Positions 1 to 7,824 of a stretch of 41,618 nt of DNA are shown here, in pieces (position 1 is the stretch's first letter; every line of letters starts with the position of its first letter). Under the pieces are notes generated by a model. It saw only the letters and a program-made list of their open reading frames with translations. It was not told where the DNA came from and searched no databases. The position numbers and the translations under genes were made by a program. The stretch is from Streptomyces himastatinicus ATCC 53653. GTDB taxonomy: Bacteria > Actinomycetota > Actinomycetes > Streptomycetales > Streptomycetaceae. The DNA is taken from NCBI RefSeq assembly GCF_000158915.1, contig NZ_GG657754.1:9781273-9822890 (forward strand), read 5' to 3'.

Positions 1-763
1 TGTGCCTCCAGGCGTCACGGAGCCGACGCAGCAGGGGGGCTTCGGGTTCGGCGAAGTCGACCGCGGCCGGGCCGGTTACCGGGGCCGACGGCAGGGGGGT
101 GCGGGGTGATCGGGGCGTCTCGACGTAACCGGCGGCCGCCAGCCGCCGCACGTCGAGCAGCGTGTGGAAGGCGGGGCGGCCCAGCGCCCGGGCGATCCCG
201 GCGGGGGTGCGCATCCCGTCGGCGAGCGCCAGCACCGCGCGCTGGCGGCGGGTGACCGGAGGCAGGTGTCCGTCCGGGCGGCGCAGTACCACCGGTTCGG
301 TGTCCACCCGCGGATACGGCCACACGCTGTCGAGCAGCTTGCCGCGCCGCCTGACCTCCCGCTCGACGGCGACCGCGCCCACCGGGCGCACCGGGCCGAG
401 CCAGTGCGCCGCGCCCCGCTGGAAGCCGCGCGGTCCGCTGCCAGGACCGAGCGCGAACCAGGCCGCGTCGAACAGCGCGCCCAGATGGCAGATCTCCAGT
501 TCCGCGCCGGTCAGCCGCCCGCTGTCCACGAGGAACCGGCCGACCCGCCCGGCGGTGGCCGTGTGGTCGACCGCCTCCCGCCAGCTGTCGGCGGTCAGCC
601 GCCCGCCGGTGGTGAGCAGCACGTCCAGGCCCGGGGACAGCGGGCTCTCCGCGTGCACGACCTGCCCGTCCGCGAGATAGACGGTGCCCGCGTCGCACAG
701 CAGCGCGCCGCTGGCCCGCTCGGCGGCCAGGTCGGTGAGACGGGGCGCGGGGCCGGGTCTCAT
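1..763 (-). CDS. DUF4388/PatA-like N-terminal domain protein (3' end beyond window)
   Basis: The frame opens with ATG at 761-763 and stays open to the window edge, so the C-terminus is missing (about 254 residues visible). Near residues 20-40 it reads SGALLCDAGTVYLADGQVVH, the small Gly-rich beta pattern (sensing gene product followed by 'DG.I.HA') typical of DUF4388/PatA N-terminal domains. The later part, around residues 185-225, resembles a winged-helix segment (RRQRAVLALADGMRTPAGIA). The start overlaps the stop of the roadblock-like gene upstream (ATGA), so the two are translationally coupled and probably work together. In other bacteria DUF4388 and roadblock proteins accompany small GTPase signalling modules; that role here is inference. 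It could equally be annotated as a hypothetical transcriptional regulator. Confidence 0.6.
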   Translation of the reverse strand, partial: MRPGPAPRLTDLAAERASGALLCDAGTVYLADGQVVHAESPLSPGLDVLLTTGGRLTADSWREAVDHTATAGRVGRFLVDSGRLTGAELEICHLGALFDAAWFALGPGSGPRGFQRGAAHWLGPVRPVGAVAVEREVRRRGKLLDSVWPYPRVDTEPVVLRRPDGHLPPVTRRQRAVLALADGMRTPAGIARALGRPAFHTLLDVRRLAAAGYVETPRSPRTPLPSAPVTGPAAVDFAEPEAPLLRRLRDAWRH

Positions 764-1194
764 CAGAGGGCCAGCCGCTGCGACAGGTCGCGCAGCCGCA
801 TCCGGGCGAGCGCCAGGTTCCCCTCGCGGCGATCGAGCCACAGGTAGAAGAAGACACCGCTGTCGAAGGCGGTGTCGACGAAGCGCAGCAGGTGGTAGCA
901 GGTACGGGTGGTGACGATGACGTCCTCCACCGGAGCCTCCCCGGGCGCCGCGCCGTCGCCGTTGTCCTCAGCGGCGCCGTGGCTCGTGCCGCGCGGTTCG
1001 AGGGCCGCGAACGCGGACTGTTCGGCGGCCATGCGCGCCAATTCGGCCGTCTCCGCCGCGGTGGCCTCGGGGTCGCCGTCGCGTGTCTCGCCGACCATGC
1101 CGAGCGCGAGCCCGCTGGTCCACTCGATCACGGCGGCGCCGCGCGCGCCGTTCACCGTCATGGCGTCGAGCAGGCATTCGTCGATTCCGGGCAT
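763..1194 (-). CDS. Roadblock/LC7-like small protein
   Basis: A 143-residue protein starting MPGIDECLLDAMTVNGARGA. ATG at 1192-1194 was chosen because a purine-rich site (GGAGGGGAGA on the minus strand) lies just upstream and the sequence further upstream is low-complexity. The N-terminal 'LL.A....GARGAAVIEWTSGLALG' and the C-terminal 'YHLLRFVD....FFYLWLDRREGNLALARMRLRDL' fit the alpha/beta roadblock/LC7 fold known from MglB-like regulators of small GTPases. A variable linker of about 50 residues interrupts the fold. Its stop overlaps the start of the DUF4388-like gene. No GTPase or histidine kinase gene is visible next to the pair in this window, so its partner is unknown. Confidence 0.6.
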   Translation of the reverse strand: MPGIDECLLDAMTVNGARGAAVIEWTSGLALGMVGETRDGDPEATAAETAELARMAAEQSAFAALEPRGTSHGAAEDNGDGAAPGEAPVEDVIVTTRTCYHLLRFVDTAFDSGVFFYLWLDRREGNLALARMRLRDLSQRLAL

Positions 1195-1664
1195 GCGGTC
1201 TCCCCTCCTGCGTTGCCCGTGGCGCACCCGGGGGTTCGCCAGTGACGGAGAGGTTACGCACGGTTCAGCGGAAGGGGGTGAAATCTGTCGATGGGCCGAA
1301 ACCGCGTACGCCGTGTAGTAGGGTCCGCGGCCCTTTGGGACGTCCGTGGCCCCCTGGCCCCCGGCGGCACCGCGGCGGGGGAGCGGCCGGTGCGGTGTGC
1401 TCCTCCGGGGGCACCGGCCCGGACCAGCCCGTTCGCGTCGCGCCGCGGTCGTCCGTACGGAAGAACCCCGGGGCCTGTGCGGTCGCCGCACCGCCCGTGC
1501 CGCGGCCGCGCCGGATCAGCGCCGCACCGGGCCGGTCGTAGCGGGAACAGGCTCTTCTGGGTTACCGCGGGGGAGACGCATCATACGAATGTCCTACGCA
1601 GGCATATGACAGATGGATAGGCGCCGGGCGCTTCCCGCCCGCTGAGCTGACCGAATCCCGACGC
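1195..1664. other. 470-bp intergenic region without a convincing gene
   Basis: Open frames here are short and have arginine/proline-rich translations without recognisable domains. The minus strand should carry the promoter of the roadblock gene; a TACTACAC-like stretch near 1312-1322 is the best -10 candidate but is unproven. A 9-bp perfect inverted repeat (GGCCGGTGC at 1385-1393, GCACCGGCC at 1411-1419, 17-nt loop) is the only clear structure. The end near 1664 is the 3' flank of the Lrp-type regulator gene. Confidence 0.5.
1385..1419. repeat. Inverted repeat, 9-bp arms, in intergenic region
   Basis: GGCCGGTGC and GCACCGGCC are perfect reverse complements separated by 17 nt. It could be a structured leader or a weak terminator; there is no T-run on either side. 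Confidence 0.35.
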
Positions 1665-2735
1665 TCAGTTCTCGTCGTCCGACACGCCGTGCGTTCCCTG
1701 CGGCTGGCGCAGCGGGACGACGCCCACACAGCGCCCGTCCCGGTCCAGCAGCCGCCCCATGTGCTTCACCGTGCGCAGCACCACCGAGCGGTCGTCGATG
1801 TCCAGATGGGGCACCTGCCGTGCCACATGCGCCTCGAAGCCGTGCACATCGCTCATCGCGCGCAGCCAGACGTCGATCACCACGTTGTGCGGACCGGCCG
1901 TGATCGAGCAGGACCGCACCTCCCGCATTCCGGCCAGCACCTGGGTGCTCTCCCGCAGATACCGCGCCGGTACGGAGGCGAAGTACACCGCGGACAGCGG
2001 CCAGCCGGACAGCGGCCGGGCCAGATCGCAGCGCATGCTGACCCGGGAGGCCAGCAGGACGCCCAGCCGGCGCCGCACGGTGGTGGTCCCCGCGTCGGCG
2101 CCCGCTGCCAGGTCCCGTATGGACATCCGGCCGTCGGTGTTCAGCAACTCCAGCAGCCGCGCGTCCAGCGCGTCCCGGCCCGGGGCGCCGCGGGCCGGTT
2201 CGGGCGCGGGACAGGCCGCCGCCTCCAGCCGGGCGCACTGCGCCGCGTCCAGGCTGCGCAGCCGCCACCGGCTGCCCTCGGTCGGCATGGCCGTCGCCAC
2301 ATGGGTGCGGGTCGCCCGTACCCCCGGCCGCCCCCGGAACAGCACGGTGCTCAGGTGCGCCAGTTCGTCGAGGCCCGTGGTCTGCACGGTGGCCACCAGG
2401 TCCCGGCTGCCCGCCGTGAGCTTGACGTTCGCCACCGCCGGGTCGGCGGCCAGGGCCTCGGCCACCTCCTCGCCGACCCCGGGCTCGGTGTCGATCTCCA
2501 CCACGGCGGTCACCACGAGGCGTGCGTCGGACAGCCGCGGATAGGCGGTCACCCAGGCCAGGCCCGCGTCCTCCAGCCGGTGCCAGCGCCGGGCGGCCGT
2601 CACCGGGTTGACCCCGAGGACATCGCCGACCAGCGTCCACGGGGCCCTGGGGTGGATCTGGAGGGCGTGCACCACGGCCCGGTCCAGTTCATCCAGCTCG
2701 CCCTGCGGTTGCGCGGCGGAAAACTGCGTGTCCAT
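1665..2735 (-). CDS. Double-length Lrp/AsnC family transcriptional regulator
   Basis: A 356-residue protein made of two consecutive Lrp/AsnC units. The first helix-turn-helix (LDELDRAVVHALQIHPRAPW... VNPVTAARRWHRLEDAGL, about residues 15-65) is followed by a RAM-like ligand domain. A second HTH (DALDARLLELLNTDGRMSIR... TTTVRRRLGVLL, about 190-235) is followed by a second RAM-like domain. Ordinary Lrp proteins are about 150 residues with one copy. The start MDTQFSAA at 2733-2735 was preferred over an upstream in-frame start because a classic Lrp N-terminus begins shortly after it. It is divergent from the amidohydrolase-AbgT operon and is its most likely regulator, probably responding to an amino acid or small peptide product (inference). 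Confidence 0.88.
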   Translation of the reverse strand: MDTQFSAAQPQGELDELDRAVVHALQIHPRAPWTLVGDVLGVNPVTAARRWHRLEDAGLAWVTAYPRLSDARLVVTAVVEIDTEPGVGEEVAEALAADPAVANVKLTAGSRDLVATVQTTGLDELAHLSTVLFRGRPGVRATRTHVATAMPTEGSRWRLRSLDAAQCARLEAAACPAPEPARGAPGRDALDARLLELLNTDGRMSIRDLAAGADAGTTTVRRRLGVLLASRVSMRCDLARPLSGWPLSAVYFASVPARYLRESTQVLAGMREVRSCSITAGPHNVVIDVWLRAMSDVHGFEAHVARQVPHLDIDDRSVVLRTVKHMGRLLDRDGRCVGVVPLRQPQGTHGVSDDEN

Positions 2736-2777
2736 GGGCGGCTGATTCCTGCGCGTCGTGGCCGATTCTCGATGGAA

Positions 2778-2792
2778 TGCTGCACCGTAGCA
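2778..2792. promoter_or_regulatory. Imperfect palindrome in the Lrp/amidohydrolase divergent promoter region
   Basis: TGCTGCACCGTAGCA has matching TGCT/AGCA ends and lies in the 125-bp gap between two divergent genes. It is a candidate site for the divergent Lrp-type regulator, judged from position and partial symmetry only. Confidence 0.25.
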
Positions 2793-2860
2793 CGCGGAAA
2801 ACACGTCGGCCCAACACTGCTGCCTACTTGTTTACCGCACGCGAGGAGTGAATCCGGTCC

Positions 2861-4156
2861 ATGAAGGATCAGCTGGCCCCCGAAACCGCCCGGACCGCGT
2901 TGCGCATCGAGAACGCGACCCTCATCGACGGCACCGGGGCGTCCCCCGTGACCGATGCCGTCGTGATCAGCGACGCCGAGGGCACTCTCACCTACGCGGG
3001 ACCCGCCGCCACCGCGCCTCCCGCGCCCGTCGGTGACCCGGCCGGGACCCGCGTCATCGACGCCGGTGGCCGCACCGTCCTCCCCGGCTTCTTCGACTGC
3101 CACACCCACCTCGCCTACGCCCACGCCTCCCCGCCCGGCCGCCGCGGCGAACTCGACCCCGTGCTGGTCACGTTCGACACCGCCACGCGCATGCGGCAGA
3201 CCCTGGACGCGGGCATCACCAGCGCCCGCGACCTGGGCGGACTCTCCGCGGGCTACCGCATCGCGAGGGAGAGCGGACGGATCACCGGCCCCCGGCTGCA
3301 CACCGCCGTACGGATCATCAGCCACACCGGCGGCCACGCCGACGTCCGCCTCCCCGACGGCACCGACCTCAGCGGCGGCTCGATGTCCGAGATCGCCGAC
3401 ACCGTGGACGAATCCCGCCTCGCCGTGCGCAAGGTGCTGCGCGCCGGCGCCGACCTGGTCAAGGTCTGCGCCACCGGCGGCATGGGCAGCCCGTATGACC
3501 AGCCGGAGGACGAGGGACTGCTGGAGGAGGAGATCCGGGCCGTGGTGGACGAGTGCCGTCGCCACGGCGGCAAGCCGGTCGCCGCCCACGCCCAGGGCAC
3601 CGAGGGCATCCTCAACGCCATCCGCGGCGGCGTCACCAGCATCGAGCACGGCTACGGCCTCAACGACCAGGCCCTGGAGATGGCGGGGGAGCGCGGCACC
3701 TTCGTCGTACCGACCCTGTCCACCGTGTACGCGGGCATCAACAAGGACACCATGGCGCCCTTCCACTACGAGAAGAAGACCCGCTGGTCCGGCATCACCA
3801 AGGAGAACATCGCCCGCGCCATCGAGCAGGGCGCCCGCATCGCGCTCGGCACCGACGCCGCCGTCTGCCCGCACGGCCAGAACCTGATGGAGCTGAGCTA
3901 CCTGGTGGACCTCGGCATGGACCCCATGTCCGCCATCGTCGCCGGCACCCGCACCGCCGCCGAACTCCTCGGCGTGGACGACCGGCTCGGCACCCTGACC
4001 GCGGGCCGCACCGCCGACCTGATCCTGTGCGACGGCGACCCGCTCACCGACATCGCCGTCCTCGGTGACCCCGCCAACATCCTGTGCGTCGTCCAGGACG
4101 GCACGGTCAAGAAGGACCTTCTGCTCCCAGCAGCCACGAAAGGAGCGCGGCCCTGA
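2861..4156 (+). CDS. Metal-dependent amidohydrolase (imidazolonepropionase/Xaa-Pro dipeptidase-like)
   Basis: A 431-residue amidohydrolase of the binuclear-metal type. The metal ligands are all visible: HTH at 81-83, a probable carboxylated lysine K201 (ADLVKVCATGG), H243 (VAAHAQG), H263 (IEHGYG) and D332 (LGTDAA). The C-terminal RTADLILCDGDPLTDI... segment rebuilds the small beta domain typical of this superfamily. Close family members of this group act as carboxypeptidases on dipeptides ending in basic residues or on N-acyl amino acids; the exact substrate here is not visible. No signal peptide is seen, so it is cytoplasmic. A GAGGAG site lies upstream of the ATG. Its stop overlaps the start of the AbgT transporter (TGATG), implying hydrolysis of the imported compound. 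Confidence 0.88.
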   Translation: MKDQLAPETARTALRIENATLIDGTGASPVTDAVVISDAEGTLTYAGPAATAPPAPVGDPAGTRVIDAGGRTVLPGFFDCHTHLAYAHASPPGRRGELDPVLVTFDTATRMRQTLDAGITSARDLGGLSAGYRIARESGRITGPRLHTAVRIISHTGGHADVRLPDGTDLSGGSMSEIADTVDESRLAVRKVLRAGADLVKVCATGGMGSPYDQPEDEGLLEEEIRAVVDECRRHGGKPVAAHAQGTEGILNAIRGGVTSIEHGYGLNDQALEMAGERGTFVVPTLSTVYAGINKDTMAPFHYEKKTRWSGITKENIARAIEQGARIALGTDAAVCPHGQNLMELSYLVDLGMDPMSAIVAGTRTAAELLGVDDRLGTLTAGRTADLILCDGDPLTDIAVLGDPANILCVVQDGTVKKDLLLPAATKGARP

Positions 4157-5739
4157 TGGCATCGCTGACCGGAATCCCCGCCCAGAACGGTAAGTCCCCG
4201 GACAACGGCAAGCCCCGCGGGCTCGACCGGGTGCTCTCCTTCATCGAGCGGGCGGGGAACGCCCTGCCCAACCCCGTCGTCCTCTTCGCCGGGCTCTTCG
4301 CGCTGCTGGCCGTCGTCTCCACCGCGCTCTCCGCCGCGGGCGCCTCGGTGAAGGTCCCCGGCACCGACGACGTCAAGAACATCGAGGGACTGCTCACCGG
4401 CACCGGGCTGCGCTGGCTGCTGGAGAACCTGGTCCCCAACTTCGCCACGTTCCCGCCCATCGGCGCCGTGGTGGTCCTGATCATGGTGGTCGGGCTCGCG
4501 GAGAAGACCGGCCTGCTGGAGACGGTGATGCGGGCCACCCTGGCCCGCATACCGCGCGCCGCCCTCCCGTACGCCGTGGCGCTCATCGCCAGCCAGGCAC
4601 ACATGATGAGCGACGTCGGGGCCATCGTGCTCCCGCCGCTGGCCGCCATGGTCTTCAGGAGCGCCGGACGCCACCCCGTGGCGGGTCTCATCGGCGGCTT
4701 CGCCTGTGTCACCGCGGGCTACGCGGCCGGGTTCACCATCGGCTCCCTCGACGCCCTGTACGTCGGGATCACCCAGCAGGCGGCCGCGGTACTGCCCGCC
4801 GCCGAGGGCCTCCACATCCACCTGCTCATCAACTACTTCTTCACCGCCTCCAGCAGCATCGTGCTCGCGCTGCTCGGCGGATTCCTCATCAGCCGCGTCC
4901 TGGAGCCGCGCCTCGGCCCGTACGAGGGCACCTACGAGCCGGCCGACGGTGAGTCCGGGCAGGAGGACCTGGCCCTCACCCCCATCCAGCGCCGCGGCCT
5001 GGTGGCCACCTGTCTCGTCGTCGTCGGCTATCTGGCCCTGGTCCTCGCGCTCTGGCTGCCGCCCGGGGCCCCGCTGCGCGGCGAGGGCGGGGCCTTCGTG
5101 CCCTCGCCCGTGCTGGACGGCATCGTCCCGGTGCTCTTCTTCGCGTTCCTGCTCGCCGGGGTCACCTACGGCTTCACGGTCAGGAAGCTCACCGGCGCGG
5201 ACGACGTGGTCACCGCCATGACCGACTCGATGAAGAACATGTCGGGCTACCTCGTCATGATGTTCTTCGCCGCCCAGGTCATCGCGCTGTTCACCTGGTC
5301 CAATGTGGGGGTGCTGATGGCGGTGAAGGCCGCCGCGCTGTTCAAGGCCACAGGGGTGACGGGCTTCTGGGCGATCATCGCGTTCGTCCTGCTGGCCTCG
5401 TGCCTCAACCTCTTCATCCTCTCCGGATCCGCCCTGTGGTCCCTGGTCGCCCCCGTCTTCCTGCCCGCGTTCATGCTGATGGGCATGAGCCCGGCGCTCA
5501 GCCAGGCCGCGTTCCGCATCGGCGACTCCGCCACCGGAGTCATCACGCCGATGAACCCGTACCTCTTCCTCATCCTGGCGATGGTCCGCCAGTACGAACC
5601 GGAAGCCCGGCTCGGCACCCTCATCTCCCGGCTCGCCATCTTCGTCGTGCCGTTCATGGCGGTGTGGCTGGCGATCCTGGGGATCTTCTACGGATTCGAC
5701 CTGCCGCTGGGCCCCGGCGCGTCCATCGGCCTGAAGTAA
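4156..5739 (+). CDS. AbgT family transporter
   Basis: A 527-residue integral membrane protein of the AbgT family (p-aminobenzoyl-glutamate importer AbgT/MtrF). Typical features are the N-terminal RVLSFIERAGNALPNPVVLF segment, the SQAHMMSDVGAIVLPPLAAM re-entrant region, the FFTASSSIVLALLGG stretch and the C-terminal SATGVITPMNPYLFLIL motif. The start ATG at 4156-4158 was chosen because it overlaps the amidohydrolase stop and has an AAAGGAG ribosome site at about 4139-4145. In Escherichia coli the transporter partners with AbgAB amidohydrolases that split p-aminobenzoyl-glutamate. Here a different amidohydrolase class takes that place, so the substrate may be another N-acyl amino acid or dipeptide (inference). 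Some AbgT proteins instead export sulfonamides. Confidence 0.9.
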   Translation: MASLTGIPAQNGKSPDNGKPRGLDRVLSFIERAGNALPNPVVLFAGLFALLAVVSTALSAAGASVKVPGTDDVKNIEGLLTGTGLRWLLENLVPNFATFPPIGAVVVLIMVVGLAEKTGLLETVMRATLARIPRAALPYAVALIASQAHMMSDVGAIVLPPLAAMVFRSAGRHPVAGLIGGFACVTAGYAAGFTIGSLDALYVGITQQAAAVLPAAEGLHIHLLINYFFTASSSIVLALLGGFLISRVLEPRLGPYEGTYEPADGESGQEDLALTPIQRRGLVATCLVVVGYLALVLALWLPPGAPLRGEGGAFVPSPVLDGIVPVLFFAFLLAGVTYGFTVRKLTGADDVVTAMTDSMKNMSGYLVMMFFAAQVIALFTWSNVGVLMAVKAAALFKATGVTGFWAIIAFVLLASCLNLFILSGSALWSLVAPVFLPAFMLMGMSPALSQAAFRIGDSATGVITPMNPYLFLILAMVRQYEPEARLGTLISRLAIFVVPFMAVWLAILGIFYGFDLPLGPGASIGLK

Positions 5740-5750
5740 CGGCGTTGCGA

Positions 5751-5776
5751 AGGCCCCGGGCGACCGCCCGGGGCCT
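5751..5776. terminator. Bidirectional hairpin terminator between abgT-type gene and uppP
   Basis: A perfect 11-bp stem (AGGCCCCGGGC / GCCCGGGGCCT) with loop GACC lies between two convergent genes whose stops flank it. No T-tract, as is common in Streptomyces. Confidence 0.75.
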
Positions 5777-5785
5777 CGCCCGTGC

Positions 5786-6631
5786 TCAGGGCGTGAGGAC
5801 GTGCGTACCCAGCAGGCCGAACAGCAGGACGCCCACGGCGACGCGGTAGATCACGAAGGCGTTGAAGGAATGCTTGGCGACGAACTTGAGCAGCCAGGCG
5901 ATCGACGCGTACGCCACGACGAACGACATGACCGTGCCCACGGCCAGCGGCGCCGCGGCCACACCACCGCCGAGCGCGTCCTTCAGCTCGTACACCCCCG
6001 CACCCGTGAGGGCGGGCAGGCCGAGGAAGAACGACAGCCGGGTGGCGGCCAGTCGGTCCAGGTCCAGGATCAGCCCGGTGGACATCGTCGCCCCGGAGCG
6101 GGAGAAGCCGGGGAAGAGCAGCGCGAGGATCTGCGAGCCGCCGACCAGCATCGCGTCCTTCAGGGACGTGTCGTCCTCGCCGCGCTTGTGGCGGCCCAGC
6201 CGGTCGGCCGCCCACATCAGCCCGCTGCCCACGATCAGCGACCCGGCCACCACCCACAGGGACGCCAGCGGCCCCTCGATCAGTGGCTTGGCGGCGAGGC
6301 CGACGGCCACCACAGGGAGGGTGGCGTAGATGACCCACCAGGCGAACTTGTAGTCGTGCCGCTCGCGCAGCTCCCGGTTGACGATGCCGCGGCCCCAGGC
6401 GCGGGCGAAGCGGACGATGTCCTTGAAGAAGTAGAGCAGCACCGCGGCGATGGCGCCGACCTGGATGACCGCGGTGAAGGCGACGACGGCCTTGTCGTCC
6501 ACCGGGATGTCCATCAGACCCTCGGTGATCTTGAGGTGGCCGGTGGAGGAGACGGGCAGGAACTCGGTCACCCCCTCGACGACGCCGAGGACCACGGCCT
6601 GGCCGATGCTGATCGCGCTCAATGGAGCCAT
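5786..6631 (-). CDS. uppP: Undecaprenyl-diphosphatase (UppP/BacA)
   Basis: A 281-residue polytopic membrane enzyme that removes a phosphate from undecaprenyl diphosphate to recycle the lipid carrier for peptidoglycan and other wall polymers, and gives bacitracin tolerance. Both family signatures are present: EGVTEFLPVSSTGHL (about residues 19-33), with the catalytic Glu-rich segment, and FPGFSRSGATMS (173-184). The listed start is ATG at 6629-6631. A TTG at 6620-6622, giving the family-typical start SAISIGQAV, has better spacing to an AGGG site and is a real alternative. It stands alone between two hairpins, so it is probably monocistronic. Confidence 0.95.
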   Translation of the reverse strand: MAPLSAISIGQAVVLGVVEGVTEFLPVSSTGHLKITEGLMDIPVDDKAVVAFTAVIQVGAIAAVLLYFFKDIVRFARAWGRGIVNRELRERHDYKFAWWVIYATLPVVAVGLAAKPLIEGPLASLWVVAGSLIVGSGLMWAADRLGRHKRGEDDTSLKDAMLVGGSQILALLFPGFSRSGATMSTGLILDLDRLAATRLSFFLGLPALTGAGVYELKDALGGGVAAAPLAVGTVMSFVVAYASIAWLLKFVAKHSFNAFVIYRVAVGVLLFGLLGTHVLTP

Positions 6632-6678
6632 CCCTGCGCTGGAGACATGTCCCTCTTTGTAGCACGCTGACCTATGTG

Positions 6679-6725
6679 CCCCGGCCCGCCGGTACGCGAC
6701 CTGAGCGCGTACCGGCGGGCCGGGG
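6679..6725 (-). terminator. 20-bp perfect inverted repeat downstream of the malate permease gene
   Basis: Arms at 6679-6698 and 6706-6725 are exact reverse complements with a 7-nt loop (ACCTGAG). It lies 10 bp beyond the permease stop and upstream of uppP, so it is best read as the terminator of the malic enzyme-permease transcript. Confidence 0.8.
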
Positions 6726-6735
6726 GCCGCGCCCG

Positions 6736-7788
6736 CTAGTTGGTCAGGTTGATGATCAGCGGCAGCGAGGCGAACGCCAGCACGATGCTGATGATCACCG
6801 AGGAGGCGATGCGGTGCTCCTCGCTCTTGACGTGCTGTGACGCGAGCATCATCGGCACGGGGGAGACGGGGAACGCCAGGATCAGCGCCGTCTGCGCGGC
6901 GACCTCATGACCGGTCAGCACCAGGCCGATGGCGTACGTGCTGAGCGGCAGCACGACCACGCTGGTCAGCGCGATCGCGATGGACCCCGGGCTCAGCTGC
7001 GGCATGCCGACGCGGGCGAGGGTGACGCCCACCGACAGCAGCGCCACACCCGAGGCGGCCTGGCCCACCAGCGTCAGCGAGCTTTCGATCATCTCGGGCG
7101 GACGCACCCCGGCCAGCGCGATGATCAGCCCGAGCAGCGGGGCCCAGGCGAACGGCTTGCGCAGCGGCTGCACGACCTTCACCCAGGTGGGGATGGGCTT
7201 GGTCGCCGTCTGTGCGGCCCCGGTGTCGCCGTCCCGCTCCTCCTCGGCCGCGGCCGGCCTGCCGCCCGCGGACACCAGGACGCGGGACGGCGCGGACGCC
7301 GACGCGGTGGCTTCCGCGGCGGGCGGGTGGCCGAGGTTGAGCAGGATCAGCACGAGGGGATCGAGGATGACGTTGACCAGGATGCCCGCGATGGCGATCG
7401 GGATCGCGGCCTCGGCCTCGCCGAACAGGTTGCCCAGGATCGAGACGCCCATGAAGGCGTACTGCGGCTGGACGGAGGCGAGCGCCAGGATCGACGCCCG
7501 CGGCAGCGGCAGCCGCCCGAAGAGGCGCAGGCCCAACAGGATCAGCCCGAACAGGCCGAGCAGCCCGAGGGCGAGCATCCCCACCAGGGGGCCCTGGCTC
7601 AGCAGGATGTGGCGCGGGGTGTTCGCGATGCCCAGGAAGAGGGATGCCGGGAGGGCGAACTCCATCGTGAGCACCCGGAGCGCGTCCGCGCCCCCGCCGC
7701 CGAACGACATGCGCCGCCCGGCCCCGTAACCGAGGGCGATGACGAGGAACACGGGCACGACAATGGTGAAAATGTGCGAAAAAGACAT
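6736..7788 (-). CDS. AEC family transporter (malate permease-like)
   Basis: A 350-residue membrane protein of the auxin efflux carrier (AEC) family, with two blocks of about five membrane helices separated by a hydrophilic loop (about residues 160-200, rich in Ala/Ser/Glu). Characteristic stretches are IVVPVFLVIALGYGAGR near the N-terminus, the central VQPQYAFMGVSILGNLFG, and the terminal region TAQTALILAFPVSPVPMML. The ATG at 7786-7788 has a GGGGA site at good spacing; an in-frame TTG lies two codons upstream. It is 36 bp downstream of a malic enzyme gene on the same strand. In lactic acid bacteria the malate permease MleP belongs to this family and sits beside a malic/malolactic enzyme, so malate or a related dicarboxylate is the likely substrate. 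Confidence 0.85.
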   Translation of the reverse strand: MSFSHIFTIVVPVFLVIALGYGAGRRMSFGGGGADALRVLTMEFALPASLFLGIANTPRHILLSQGPLVGMLALGLLGLFGLILLGLRLFGRLPLPRASILALASVQPQYAFMGVSILGNLFGEAEAAIPIAIAGILVNVILDPLVLILLNLGHPPAAEATASASAPSRVLVSAGGRPAAAEEERDGDTGAAQTATKPIPTWVKVVQPLRKPFAWAPLLGLIIALAGVRPPEMIESSLTLVGQAASGVALLSVGVTLARVGMPQLSPGSIAIALTSVVVLPLSTYAIGLVLTGHEVAAQTALILAFPVSPVPMMLASQHVKSEEHRIASSVIISIVLAFASLPLIINLTN

Positions 7789-7824
7789 GGTCAAGTCCCC
7801 AATTCAGCCGGTGTGTACGCGTCG

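Noticed and set aside
1291..1620. Plus-strand frame of 109 codons in the first intergenic region
   Set aside because: Arg/Pro/Gly-rich translation, no ribosome site and no recognisable domain.
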